DNA of 64,000 bases, from NCBI GenBank assembly GCA_033807695.1, contig CM066310.1, positions 3,348,001-3,412,000 of the forward strand, given 5' to 3'. Source of the DNA: Daedaleopsis sinensis (taxonomy: Eukaryota > Basidiomycota > Agaricomycetes > Polyporales > Polyporaceae). Below are positions 1 through 10,527 of this stretch, piece after piece (position 1 is the first letter of the stretch; each line of letters begins with the position of its first letter). A program made the position numbers and the translations under genes. The notes below the pieces were generated by a model that ran no database searches, was not told where the DNA came from, and saw nothing but the letters and a program-made list of their open reading frames with translations.

Positions 1-2975
1 GTCAAGAGGGATCTGGCTCCGCTGTCTCTCAGGTCCTCAAGCCTGCTCTCCGCAAGTCTTCTCAGCGTCGACCCGCCTCTCGTCGTCCTCGTCAAGTACA
101 CTTCTCGGACGAGGTTTCTGAACACTTATATACCGCATATACCCACACGGACAGTCAAGACGACGTCGTTTCCGACGCATATACCTACGCTGGACTCTCT
201 GTGCCTGACGAGGACCCTTCACCTTCGCTTCCACCTCGCCTCAAGCGCAAACGATTCCTGTACTACGATGCTCCTGCAGTGACTGGAGCTCCGTCTGGTG
301 TCTCTGGAGGTGCCACTTGTGTCGCTGGCTCGCATCCTCATCCTGGGCTTGAGATTCCTACTTCTGCTATTCGCTCTGGCGCACGTTTCGACGACCCTGA
401 CAACCTCGCTGATTCTCACGTCTCTCGCTCAACTCCTGCCCGCGAGGTAGTTCTGGTGAACACGCTCCAAGCTTTCGGCCGAGTAGCTCCCCAAGATGAA
501 ACTGTTCTTGCGGCCGCCGAGTCATCGACCCAGTCGCAGCCGAAGCGTCTCAAAACCCGCCAGGACCTCGAACCTGCTCTCCAAGGCTCTCGCCCTCTTC
601 TGCCAATGCCGACTCCTCATACCGCACCCGATCCGCCTCGCACGCCAAGCCCGCAAGTCAAAGTCGAAGACTCGTTCTTTTCCCCCTCTTTCTTCTTGTC
701 CACACATTCCTCGCCTCGCTCTCCTTCTCCATTCTCACTACAACACTCCGATGACGACCGCCGCCTGCCTTCGTCGTCTCCGCCAACGTCTCCGCTCGTC
801 TGCTCCTCGCCCCCTTTGGACTCCGCAGACCCGAAGCAGTTTCCCGCGCACTCTCGCTTGCTAGCTTTCAGGAACGGCTCTTCCGTCGAACAGCAAACCG
901 AGGCGTCCGCAACCGCCACTGAACACGATCTCCAGCCCTCTTTCCACCTCGTTCCGCGTCCGGGCAGCCTGCCTCCTCCAGAGGACATCCCACCCCGCCC
1001 CCGCACCCCGCCCGCATCCGGCAGTCGCCCGGGGACTCCTCAACCCCATCGTCCCGGCCGTCCCGGATCCGACACGAGCGACACATGCCTCCCTCAACAT
1101 CCCTCGCTCCCCCTTCCTCTTCCTCTCAGCCCACCCCCAGCGGACATCCCTCCCCGTCCCCGCACGCCCGACGGACCGTCGCCCTCGTCAGGCAGCCGGC
1201 CCGGGACTCCTCAGCCGTACAGACCCGGCCGCCCAGGCGCGGACGACTCTACCCTACACCTTCGCAACACAACACACCCGCCCCGCCCCCGTTCCCCCAA
1301 CGCGCCCTCGTCCGGGAGCCGCCCAGGAACTCCCCACGGACGTCCCGGGTCGGGCACGCGCACGCACACCCTCCGCCTCCAGCTCCAGTCATCGTCGGGA
1401 GGGTCGCCGAGGTCGCTGCCTGTCCGGCCGGACGCGGTGAAGGCGAAGAGCAGTGCAGGGGTGAGTGCTCACGGTCGTGTTCGTCGCTGTCGCTGTCGCT
1501 GGGAGTGATGCTGACCTGAAGCGTGAGCTTGAGCAGGATCCGACGCCGATGCCGATGCCGCTGGATGCCAGCGTACCACACACGATCAAATTTGAACTTG
1601 AAGACTGCGGCGGCGGGGTAGCGGTCAAACGCGAGCTGCTGGACCGTGACGCCGTCCCGCATCCGACGCCCATGTTCGTCTTGGACGACGACGAAGACGA
1701 CGGTGAGTGTCATTAGGGCGCAATCGTCGCTGCTCGTGATACTGATACGCTCTCGCAGAACCCCTGCGCATCGTCCTCGCGCGGAGGCGGCAAGCCCGGG
1801 CACAGCCAGTTGAGACGGAGGCGAACGCGAAAGGGTCAAAGAAGCAGAAGAACAAGCAGACCAAGAAGCAGAAGGAAGGGGCGGGTCCGAAGCACACCGC
1901 GGCGGGTGCGCAGCCTAACAAGGATAAGGCGCGCGGGAAACGCAAAGTCAAGGTCGAGGACGCGTCTCAGGCTCAGCAGCTGTGTGCGGCAGACGTTCGC
2001 GTGAAGACAGAAAACGTCAACGACAGCAGCGCCGCATCGACGACTGGTGAGTACCGTCGTCAGACCCTCTTGCGAGGTCGCTCTGATATCACGCACTGCA
2101 CAGTTCCTCAACCGCCGCCTCTAAAACGGGTGCGGAAGAAGAAGACGAAAGCACAGCAGGCTCTCTCCGTAGACCCTCACGCCCAGCTCGGAACCGCCGC
2201 TGTCTCTGTGAAGGTGGAGCCAGCTATCGTGCCCGTTGCGAAGAAGCGCGCCCCGGCGCAGAGGAAGCCGCGCGGGAAGAAAGCCCCCGCCGCCACGGAA
2301 GTGAAGGCCGAGGCGGCAGCAAGCATCCTCCTGCCGGTGCGGAACTTGGGCGCGGCAGCGAACGCGAGCTCGGCGCCGGTCCCTGCTGGGACGAAAGGAA
2401 AGGGCAAGGGGAAGGGAAAGAAGCAAGCCTGCCCGCCTAAGGGAAAAGCGCACGCTCATCCTCAACCCCGGGCCATCACGCCCACCGCCCCGGCTGCCCA
2501 GACCCAAGAGCTGTTCTCGCAATGGACCCCCGCAGACCAGGACGCGCCGTGCGAGCCAGAGGCAGATCTCGCCGCGGCCCCCTCCGCACCCGCCTACGAC
2601 GGCCCTCAGCACCCGCCGCGCACGCGCACGCACACGCACCCCGCGCACCACGTCCTCGCCTTCGAGCGCGGGCTCGGGCTGGGCTACGACGCCGCGGGGT
2701 TCGAGTGCATGGAGCTCAGCGCGCTCCCCTGGCTCGCGGCCGTCGGGTACAAGGCGCTCGAGGTCCGGTTCGGCGCGCGGGAGGTGCTGTTCGGTGAGTG
2801 CTCGGCTCTGGCAGTGGTCGCTCGCTGCTCACGAGCGGAACTTGAATGCGTGCTTACGTGCGCTTGGGAACGGGTAGAGCCTGCGGTCCCGCATCGTGCA
2901 GAGGTGCCAGACGAGGGGAAGTTGAAATGTGATGCTGTGGGGTCGCCGTTGGTCCCCGCGGTCGTGGGCGGGTGA
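1..2975 (+). CDS. 3' part of a large Pro/Ser- then Lys-rich, probably nuclear protein; function unknown
   Basis: The frame is open from base 3, so the gene starts upstream. Proposed exons: <3-1460, 1537-1702 (or 1522-1702), 1759-2046, 2104-2793, 2878-2975; every junction keeps frame and the product is at least 899 aa. The first third is disordered and Ser/Pro-rich, with three copies of a PPRPRTP...SGSRPGTP unit near 980-1350. The middle and end are Lys-rich, with blocks such as KKQKNKQTKKQK and KGKGKGKGKK that suggest nuclear localisation. Psi-K-x-E tetrapeptides recur (VKVE three times, VKRE, VKTE, VKAE), matching the SUMO acceptor consensus. No catalytic domain is recognised. The last intron (2794-2877) is a multiple of three, so its retention would not break the frame. 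A role as a chromatin or transcription-associated protein is inference only. Confidence 0.6.
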
Positions 2976-3152
2976 GAGCACAGGAGGCGAAATGTCGGTG
3001 CAGTCCATGAAATACGCTGTGTGTGCATGTGTGCCATCGTCCCTCATTGGTGCGTATGTAGATCGTGCTGTGCGGTGGTTGGGTGTATCGTAGCTCACAC
3101 GAATTCAAACGCCTTTGAGAGCGTCTACTCGGAGCCTATGGAAGTGACGAAA

Positions 3153-3168
3153 CGCGTGACGTAACGCG
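3153..3168. promoter_or_regulatory. CRE-like 16-bp box upstream of the Atl1-type gene
   Basis: CGCGTGACGTAACGCG lies about 60 bp before the ATG at 3227. The TGACGTAA core is an ATF/CREB-type bZIP site inside inverted CGCG arms. The identical 16-mer occurs upstream of the formamidase gene (40495-40510). Regulatory function is inferred from position and recurrence. Confidence 0.45.
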
Positions 3169-3226
3169 ACCTTTCTCTGACTCGACGTCACGCCCGCATA
3201 CGCCAGCTCTCTTGTGGACGGCCGTC

Positions 3227-3868
3227 ATGCCACTAGACGGGGATCAGTTCCATGCAGCAGTACAGTCCATTCCACAACATATCGCTTAATCGTATACTCA
3301 AGCATCGTCCAGGTCTACAATGTCGTTCGTCAGATTCCGCCTCAGCGGGTCACTTCCTACGGTGCGTCTGCGACGCGTACGTCCCCTGGACGATGCGGAA
3401 CGTTTCCCCCTAATGTATGCCGCACAGGACACATCGCGAAGCTCATTGGGATGCCCGCGTACTCCCGACACGTCGGTCAAGGTCCGCCCAGACTTCCACC
3501 TGCCTCCTATCGTAACGCTGACTCGGACGTACGTTCACGCGCTGCGGCTCTCGCCCCATGTAGCACTCAAGTTCCTCTCCCCGGACGCGAACCCGCCCGT
3601 GCCCTGGCACCGCGTCCTCTCTTCCTCGGGCGTGATCTCCTCCCGGGGGCCGGGGACGGACGGAGCGACGCGCCAGCGCGACGCACTCGTCGCGGAGGGC
3701 GTGGATGTCGTGCTTACGCGCGGCGGAGACCTGAAGGTCGACCTGCGCGCGTTTGGGTGGTTCCCTGCCCCCGGGAGCGTCGATATCGGGGTGGACTCGG
3801 GAGACGAGGACGGGAACGCCGAGGACGGGGACGAGGACGAGGACGAGGGGGGTGCGGGCGAGTCGTGA
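3227..3868 (+). CDS. atl1: Alkyltransferase-like protein (Atl1 type, MGMT-fold DNA-binding domain)
   Basis: Four exons (3227-3259, 3313-3361, 3428-3481, 3564-3868) give a 146-aa protein starting MPLDGDQFHAAVYNVV. Recognised motifs of the O6-alkylguanine-DNA alkyltransferase C-terminal domain are VTSYGHIAKLIG, then YSRHVGQALKFL (helix-turn-helix with the arginine finger), then VPWHRVLSSSGVIS. The catalytic Cys of the PCHRV motif is Trp here, which defines ATL proteins: they bind O6-alkylguanine lesions without transferring the alkyl group and hand them to nucleotide excision repair. The C-terminus is an Asp/Glu/Gly-rich tail. Length fits the family. The start was chosen because it gives the family N-terminus through a canonical first intron. 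The symbol follows the fission yeast protein. Confidence 0.85.
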
Positions 3869-4092
3869 GCAGTGGGATGGTATGTCCCCGCGACATCATC
3901 AACGGAGGTGAGGTGACCCGTTCCTCTGTGCGGTCAGCTGTCTGATTTCGGTCACCACGCAGGAACCTCCTACGACCCAATGCTACATGTCATGTAGCGC
4001 CCTTCGGGCACTTTGACATGATACTGACTGTACATACATCATACAGAGTTTGAGTGACTTGAACTCGCTAACTGAACCGTTACTACTAACCA
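3869..4092. other. Intergenic, no feature seen
   Basis: A short spacer between the Atl1-type gene and the duplicated F-box upstream region. It includes a short imperfect repeat (catgtcatgtagcgccc) near 3985-4005. No coding frame is supported. Confidence 0.4.
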
Positions 4093-4108
4093 CGCGTTAT
4101 GTCACGCG
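4093..4108. promoter_or_regulatory. Decayed CRE-like box, first duplicate
   Basis: CGCGTTATGTCACGCG differs from the Atl1/formamidase box (read on the other strand) only by C to T at the central CpG. A second version with one more change lies at 4949-4964. It is probably the same element after CpG decay; function is not shown. Confidence 0.3.
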
Positions 4109-4650
4109 TTGTGACCCATCGATGACTCCCCGTCGGCGCTTGAGTCTTGCGAGCAATTGGTTTCTCTACCGTTTCGTCTGGACTATGCGCATTCCTAGCC
4201 CACTTAGCCCGTGCATCTTCTCGAACCAAAACAACATAAACATCTGCTAGTAACGTCAAAACACGGATCAACTCTTAGCACCCACCATCACGGCGTCTCC
4301 TCCCCGACCGCCTCCTATTCTAAACGTCTCGGCGATTCTGTGATACATGGGTACGGTGTTTCACTGTAGCTTTACAGCCAAACTGAGAGCCCTAAGTTTA
4401 CACAGCGCAACCGGTCGTCCCTCATTGCAGTGAAGGGCATACGGAGTTCACGGCCTTAGAGGTACCGGAGCTCCTCGACCAAGTACTCGGCAATATGCAA
4501 CGACATGCACACACTGTGCTCATGTTCGCTTGTGAGCCGCCTGTGGAATGCAACTGCCCGTCGTCATATATTTGCCAAGATCACGCTCCGTTCCAAATCC
4601 CCCGAACCCCCCCGCATCCCGGAACATCCGCGCACTACGGTATTTCAGAA
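4093..4650 (+). pseudogene. Decayed 5' copy of the adjacent F-box gene (tandem duplicate)
   Basis: The stretch 4430-4650 is a degraded copy of 5300-5500. Shared runs include a gccttagaggtaccggagct-like start and a segment equivalent to CSLVSRLWNATARHH, with indels and stop codons. Similarity extends upstream: cgcgttatgtcacgc at 4093 is repeated at 4949, followed by related sequence. The unit is therefore promoter plus 5' coding region, duplicated with a period of about 855 bp. Only the F-box part survives and the LRR-like body is absent. It cannot encode the family protein. Confidence 0.7.
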
Positions 4651-5207
4651 ACTTGAGCGTGTAGTTGGACTGTAGACTATGAATCGGTATGCTTCCTGAA
4701 AGGAGAAGAACGAATTCTTATACGTCCGTCGCACACTGCGCCGTAATGGTCATTGTACAGCGGCAGTGGTACCAAATGCCACTCACATGCCTCTAGAGCG
4801 TAGTCGCTGAGTCGAGCATCGTGTCCAGAGCGGCGCGATACCGTCGTTTAGCGACTGGTGGTGGTATACAGGCTGGAGGAAATGAGATCCAACTTGGATC
4901 CAACCATCATGTGGCATCACAGTTCAAGTTGGCGGCAGCGCCCGGCGTCGCGTTATGTCACGCATGTGTGACCTGTCGAATGACTCCGACATCTCGAGCC
5001 AGCGCTTGACGTCTTGACACTCACCTGTTCTCTACTAATCCCTGCCCCTTCGTCCAGAGTCTGCTTCCTAGCTGGTGCGTGCTCTTTATCCACAACGACA
5101 ATATATCTCTGCAGTAGGATCGAAACTCGCCGCAAGTTTTGATTCCAGGAGGACTCCGCCTCGTCCGCCTCTCGGATCCTCTCCGAACTTAATCAGTATC
5201 CAGACGT
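4651..5207. other. Upstream region of the 5.2-kb F-box gene
   Basis: No gene is seen. It contains the second copy of the duplicated upstream sequence (from about 4949), including a CRE-like TTATGTCA core at 4949-4964. It presumably holds the promoter of the gene starting at 5208. Confidence 0.35.
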
Positions 5208-6718
5208 ATGGATGGGTACGTCTTCATCGTAGCTTCAGAACAGAACGGGACTCCTGAATCTTAGATAACGCACCCGATTATCTCTCATAGGAGTGGAGGA
5301 CATGCGGACCTCACGGCACTGGAGGTGCCGGAGCTCCTCGACAAAGTCCTCGAGAACCTGCACGACGACATGCACACGATGTGCCTGTGCTCTCTTGTGA
5401 GCCGTCTCTGGAACGCAACTGCGCGTCACCATATCTTTGCCAAGATCACGCTCCCTTCCAAATCCTCCAATCCTAGGTACATCCCGGACAGTCGACGAAC
5501 CGAGGCTTTTCTCAAGCTCGTGGACGCGAATCCCGCTCTGGCATCCTGCGTGAGGGACCTCCATCTCGTGTGCGACGGCGAACACACGATGTTTATGGGC
5601 GAATCCTACCACAGCGATAACCTCTGGACGGAGGAGGCGGCGCTCAGCTCGGCTCTGACACGCCTCGCCAACGTCCGCTCTGTCACCCTCGATGACTTCA
5701 TAGGCGACTCGCTGCCTGCGATGGCCCGGGTGGTCATCGCCGCGTTCCCGCAGATCGAGGCCCTCGTCCTCACCGGCCTGGACATGGATTACCGCGATCC
5801 CGAGCCCCGATGGACGCAGCCCCCACCCTTGCGCGCGTTCGCGGCAGGAGGAGCGCGCTCCGCGCCCCTCAAGAGCCTTTCGCTGCTCTATCTCTATGGC
5901 ACATACGACACGACGGAGTGGGCGTCGGCGGCGCTCGCCCGGGACCTCGCTGCAGCGGGCGAGCTCGCGGCGCTGGCCTCGCTGCACCTCCTCAGCGACG
6001 CCGGCGTGTCGCACGCATGGTTGCCGCTCTTCCCCGCGCTTGGACGGTCGCTGGCGCATCTGTCCCTCTCCGTGAACGACATTGTCCCCGACATCAATGC
6101 GACCGGCGACTATTTCTACTTCAACAAGGCCGAATGCGAGCTTCGTGAGTACTTGTCGCTGTCGCTTCTGTGCTGGGCCGATCGGCGCGGCCCGTCTCCA
6201 CGGTGCACTCATGAGCTGCTATGTACTTAGGAGAGAGCGTCGTGACGCTGTACGCGGCGCTCCCTGGCTGTCCGCTCCTGCGCTCGCTGCACATCAAGTA
6301 CGACGGCTACCCCTCCTGCCGGCAGGCACAGCGAGTCGACTCGCGCCCGCTCCTCTCGCCCTTCTTCCTCGATGAGCTCGCCGCCGTTTTCGCCCGAGAC
6401 CCGCCGCCGCTCCCGCTCCTGGAGACACTCTCGTTCGGCATCCAGCGGGCGTCCGTCGACAGCCTCGCGTGCTGCGGGGACGCGTGGCACGCGCTGTTAT
6501 CGTCCCTCGTCGGCACGGGCACGGGCACTAGCGGGAGTCGGGGTCTAGGCAGCTGCCGGTATCCGCGCTTCCGGAGCGTGGACATGCGGTTCAGCGACCC
6601 CGCGTACGGCTCTAATATTCGGCCCTTCCCGCTCGGGCAGGATCCGGAGGAGAAGGGGCGGGAGATGCTCTGGATGTTTGCGGACGCGGGGATCGAGGTC
6701 GAGGTGTCTGTCTGTTGA
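5208..6718 (+). CDS. F-box protein, LRR-like C-terminal region
   Basis: A tiny first exon (5208-5215, ATGGATGG) is joined to 5291-6144 and 6231-6718, giving 449 aa. The only ATG that enters the long frame does so through the GTACGT donor at 5216 and CATAG acceptor at 5290. The N-terminal F-box (LEVPELLDKVLENLHDD...CSLVSRLWNATARHHIF) would bind Skp1 in an SCF ubiquitin ligase. The rest has the irregular leucine-rich repeats typical of agaricomycete F-box expansions (LTRLANVRSVTLDDF, PLKSLSLLYLYG). The second intron is phase 1 at a position shared by the whole local family. The substrate is unknown. It is the intact partner of the decayed copy at 4.4 kb. Confidence 0.75.
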
Positions 6719-8423
6719 GAGAACGCGATGGCTCTGCAGTGCGGGATGCATACCCAGCGCATACCGCCTTTGTTGGTGTTGCGCGGAAAAGCCGACTGCT
6801 CATATAGGGTGCTCGCTGGCCCAAGCTCGTACAGCTTAGATCTCATTCATTGTTCCTGTTACCTCCGAAGAAGACTTGGAGGCCGCAGCTTGTCCGTCCA
6901 CGCGAGGTGAGTGCGCAACGTCCACATCCCGCTCTGAGTCTGCTGCAGGTTTCCATCGGGCATGACCCCGAGCCCAGACGCGAAGATCGCCTTGCAATCG
7001 ACGCGCACACGTCGACGAACGCGACACAGGACCTCCTCCTAGTTACCTACTTCCGGATATGAGTGTTCCCTCATACCGCCGTGCCGGTCTAGACATCGAC
7101 AGTGTCGCTCGTGCGATCGGAAAGGGCTGTCGCATCTTGCATCCTGCATCCCGCGCATCCCGCACGGATCGTGCTACAGCTCTATAGGGCCCGTGCCCGA
7201 CCCGACACATGCATTATCGGCCGGCGCCCCTGACTCGCCCTCAGCTACGGTGCGCCGTGTCGGTGTCCGTACCGTGCACGGCCCTGGCTCGTTCATATGC
7301 ATGCATATGTGCGTGTGTGTGCAACCGCGCTCGGGCTCGTTCTGATGTGTGTGCGCGTGTGTAGTGGGGTACGCCGCCGCGGTGCTGCACGGATGGCGGT
7401 CTGCGCAACTATCTACTACTAGGAGGCTGATCCAGGAGGCTGATCCAGGGTGTCCCTGATAGACGGACAGATGGAGAGGCGGACGGACAAACGGACCGTT
7501 TGCTAGGTTCAGGCTCTCTAGGCCGGTCTGGTGGGCTTGCCCGGGCCCGCCCTCCCCCCATTGTCCGACGTTCGCCGTTCGACGCCGCCGTCTTCATATT
7601 CCTCGCGTCCCTGTGGTGCGTTATACGTGCGGCTCGGGCACGCGCTGCCAGCTGACCAGACTTACTCATTGACAGTACTGGTGCGAATCTGCGGGTGTGT
7701 TCACAGCCTGAGTTCACGCGCTGCGCGCGCGGATCAGCCACCGCTGTTTAAGCTTTCAAGCTTTCAGGCTTCAAGGCGTTCAACGTTCAACGTTCGATAT
7801 TCAATGACCAAGCTTCAAGTTCGAGCTTCAAGTTCACTCGAAAATGAAGACAGGAACGGGGACGGATGACTCGGACACGGCCAGGTATCATACTGCAGTT
7901 GATGATAACGGGACGGGACGCGTCGAACGCACGACGGTGACCGTGACGGAAATCCTTGAGCTCGAGACTCAGACGCAGACTCAGACGCAGACTCGGAGCT
8001 CCGAGTCGAATGCAGTGGCGTGGCGTGCGCACCCTGCACTCTCTGGGACGCACACCACCCCCGAGCGGCGAGGACGCCCGGGCAGCCTGCCACGACATGC
8101 CATGGAGACTGCAGCTCGTGCACGGGCCGCGGTGTCGTCTACGCGAGCCCGGGCCTGAGGTGCGTACGTGACGTCCACTCCACATCCGCTCTGCGTCCGA
8201 GTGCATGCTGCAGGTTGCGATCGGACGTCGAGACTCGACACAGTGGGGCCGACCCGGTCCCTAGAGAGATTAGATATGAGGATATAGCTGATGGTGGACG
8301 GCGGACGGCACTCACTCCGGGTGTGTTTGCGTTTGCGGCCGGGGCGTGCGATGGCGCGTCGCGACGACGGCACGGCGATGCATCGATGAAGAGCCTCAGT
8401 GGCCTCAAGCACCGCCGCGAGAC

Positions 8424-8637
8424 TCAGTACTCAGTACTCAGGACTCAGGACTCAGTCAATCAATCAATCAGTCAGTCAGTCAGTCCTCAGATCTCAGACT
8501 CATTCAGTACACGTTACTCAGGTACTCAGGTACTCAGGACTCGCTACTACTCGCTACTCGCTATCAGGTACTCAGACTCAGCACTCAGACTCAAGCACTC
8601 AGCACTCCGTACTCGGTACTCAGACTCGGGACTCACA
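8424..8637. repeat. Degenerate ACTCAG/TACTCAGG tandem array
   Basis: About 210 bp built from actcag, tactcag and gactcag words with interspersed (atca)n and (gtca)n runs. Frames through it are compositionally biased and not credible genes. Confidence 0.75.
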
Positions 8638-8669
8638 ACGGGACACGCTTGTGCAGACCCCGACGCACT

Positions 8670-8691
8670 CGCACGCACGCACGCACGCACG
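8670..8691. repeat. (CGCA)n microsatellite
   Basis: Roughly five tandem gcac/acgc units in an intergenic region, next to the ACTCAG array. Confidence 0.7.
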
Positions 8692-9045
8692 ACCGTCCGC
8701 ATCATTGCGCGCCGTTCAAGTCCAATGTAGACGGCCGTGTGGATGTGAACGGCGTAGATCTGCGTGTGAACGGGCCGCGCATGGACATGGACATGTTGAA
8801 GGTGAGTGTACTGTGTGAGTAATGTGAGTAAGGTGGGTGTGATTAACGTGAGTGTAGATGGGAACGTCAAGTAGACGGAGAGGAGAGCAGCGTAGCGTAG
8901 CGTACGGGGATGTATGGTAGGAGGCGGCCGCGCGCGCGAGAGAGGGACGGCGCACGGCGCACGGCGAGAGAGAGACGCACGGCGAGGCGTGTGGGTATGG
9001 CGCGCGAGATGGGTGCGGGTATGGTATGGCGTCCGTCGGAGGAGT

Positions 9046-10236
9046 CTAGAGAGAAAAGCAAAGAAAAGCAAAACAAAAACACCAAACGACTCGACTCGAC
9101 TTGGCAGACGCGTTTCGCCCGGCCGTTTTCTGCATTTTGCGTTCTGTTTTCTGCGGCCTGCGATCTGCGTGCTGCGTGCGTGCGAGAAGGACGGCCGCCT
9201 CACGCGGGCACGAACGTGAACGTCTGGCAGGACCGTGAACGTGGTCAGCATCCTGCACACGCGCGGTAGGAGGAGAGGAGAGGAGAGGAGAGGAGAGAGG
9301 CGACGCACCGCACGCTGCGCGCGCCCGTAGGCGGCGACGAATGCACGCACGTCCCCCGTGAGCGCGAACGCCCCGGCGCCGACGTCGTACACGAGCTCGA
9401 CCCCCGGCGCGCGCGCGCCGTCGCTGTTCACCCACGCGGGGCGCAGCTCCGAGCCCCGGGTGAGGTGCCAGATCGTGGACTCGTAGGACTCGGGGATGCC
9501 GGTTGCGGCTGTGAATGCGTTTGGGCCTGCGATGGGTGCGCTGCGGGGTGCTGCAGGGAGGGAGGTGAGCGGGCGCTGGAAGGGAAGCGGGAGGAAGGGA
9601 AGGGAAGAGGGACGCGAGCGGAGGGCAGAGGGCGTACCTTCTAGCGTGCCAGCGATGTAGGCGTAGTGGGTAGCGAGGGCGCCGGTGCCCAAGTCGGGGG
9701 TCTTGGAGGCGAAGCCCTGCACCCCACCCAGGTGGTCGAAGTCCATGAGGCCGTTCTGCAGTCAAGTCAACGCGCAAGTCGGACAGCGGGCAGAAGGAGA
9801 GGCGCACGGTAGTGGCGAGCTCGATGTACTCGCCGCGCGTGCAGAAGATGACGGAGAGGGCTTCGGTGGGGACGGTGGTGAGCCCGAACTCCCCAAATCC
9901 GTTCGGGTTGTGGCGGACGAAGCCGGCGTCGATGCCGTCGAGCGCGACGGCGATTGACCCAGTGTGCATGGGGCATCCGCCCGACGGACGCGGGTCGTGG
10001 GCGCGGCGGTGGCTGCTGTGGAAGCGGGGGCGGTTGGGGGGCAGGCCGCGGGCGAGGCGCTGGGCGTTGGTGAGCGGGACGGGGGCGACGATGGGGAGGG
10101 AGCGGACGGGGACGTGGAGCGGGTTGAAGCCGGCGGAGAGGTCGGGGAGGGTGCTGGTGGGGGACCGGGCGTCGGGGGCTGCGCGGGCTGCGAGGGCTGC
10201 GAGGAGGAGGAGAGAGAGGGGGGCGAGGGAGAACAT
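9046..10236 (-). CDS. Secreted protein of unknown family (signal peptide)
   Basis: The ATG is at 10236. Proposed exons are 10236-9808, 9755-9638, 9550-9309 and a last exon from 9252; the first three junctions are canonical and hold frame. The N-terminus MFSLAPLSLLLLAALAARA is a clear secretion signal. The mature part has recognisable but unassigned segments (GFVRHNPNGFGEFGLTT, NGLMDFDHLGGVQGF, ESYESTIWHLTRGSELRP). No catalytic motif is recognised. The 3' end is uncertain: from 9252 the frame stays open to 9046 but becomes Arg-rich and unconvincing, so the true stop may use another splice or lie near 9200. A GGAGA repeat (9270-9298) sits in the last intron. Confidence 0.6.
   Translation of the reverse strand: MFSLAPLSLLLLAALAARAAPDARSPTSTLPDLSAGFNPLHVPVRSLPIVAPVPLTNAQRLARGLPPNRPRFHSSHRRAHDPRPSGGCPMHTGSIAVALDGIDAGFVRHNPNGFGEFGLTTVPTEALSVIFCTRGEYIELATTVRLSFCPLSDLRVDLTAERPHGLRPPGWGAGLRLQDPRLGHRRPRYPLRLHRWHARRYALCPPLASLFPSLPPASLPAPAHLPPCSTPQRTHRRPKRIHSRNRHPRVLRVHDLAPHPGLGAAPRVGEQRRRARAGGRARVRRRRRGVRAHGGRACIRRRLRARAACGASPLSSPLLSSPPTARVQDADHVHGPARRSRSCPREAAVLLARTQHADRRPQKTERKMQKTAGRNASAKSSRVVWCFCFAFLCFSL
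9270..9298. repeat. (GGAGA)n microsatellite in an intron
   Basis: Five or six ggaga units (read on +) inside the last proposed intron of the secreted-protein gene. On the coding strand it forms a pyrimidine tract before the acceptor at 9253-9254. Confidence 0.6.
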
Positions 10237-10527
10237 GGCGGTAAGGAGCGTGGGGGCCGTAGGGCGTAGGGACCGACGGGCGCAGCGGCGGACGAGTTTT
10301 GTACGGAGGCAGGCAGCGAAGCATGCAAGAGAAGCGAGGGGTGCGACAGCTCGACCGTTTGCGGCCCGCAGCGTGCTCGCCGTCGGTCGCTTCCTGACCG
10401 CGTCTGGTCCGGTTCGAGAAAAGAGGTCCGGTAGCCGTGAGCGGACTGCTTCGAGGGCGACTGCGTTGGTCAGCGGTCGCCGCCTGCCACGCCTCTGTGC
10501 GGCTTCTGAACGCAGTCGGACGGCGGT

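Larger units (their letters stand above)
6719..9045. other. 2.3-kb intergenic region with simple repeats
   Basis: No gene is supported on either strand; long frames here are repetitive translations. Notable content: a TTCAA/TTCAAG-rich stretch at 7745-7845, an actcagacgcag repeat at 7964-7996, a long ACTCAG-type array at 8424-8637, and (CGCA)n at 8670-8691. Confidence 0.5.

Noticed and set aside
617..1006. Minus-strand frames opposite the first gene
   Set aside because: Low-complexity shadows of a Ser/Pro-rich coding region.
5235..6212. Minus-strand frame of 325 codons opposite the first F-box gene
   Set aside because: Antisense shadow of GC-rich coding sequence; Arg/Glu-rich and without family features, whereas the plus strand has a full F-box protein with canonical introns.
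7745..7845. TTC-rich stretch considered as a heat-shock element array
   Set aside because: TTC words are mostly in direct orientation and not alternating nTTCn/nGAAn at 5-bp spacing.
8547..9746. Minus-strand open frame of 399 codons
   Set aside because: Only its upstream part coincides with exons 2-3 of the secreted-protein gene; the rest translates an intron and simple repeats.
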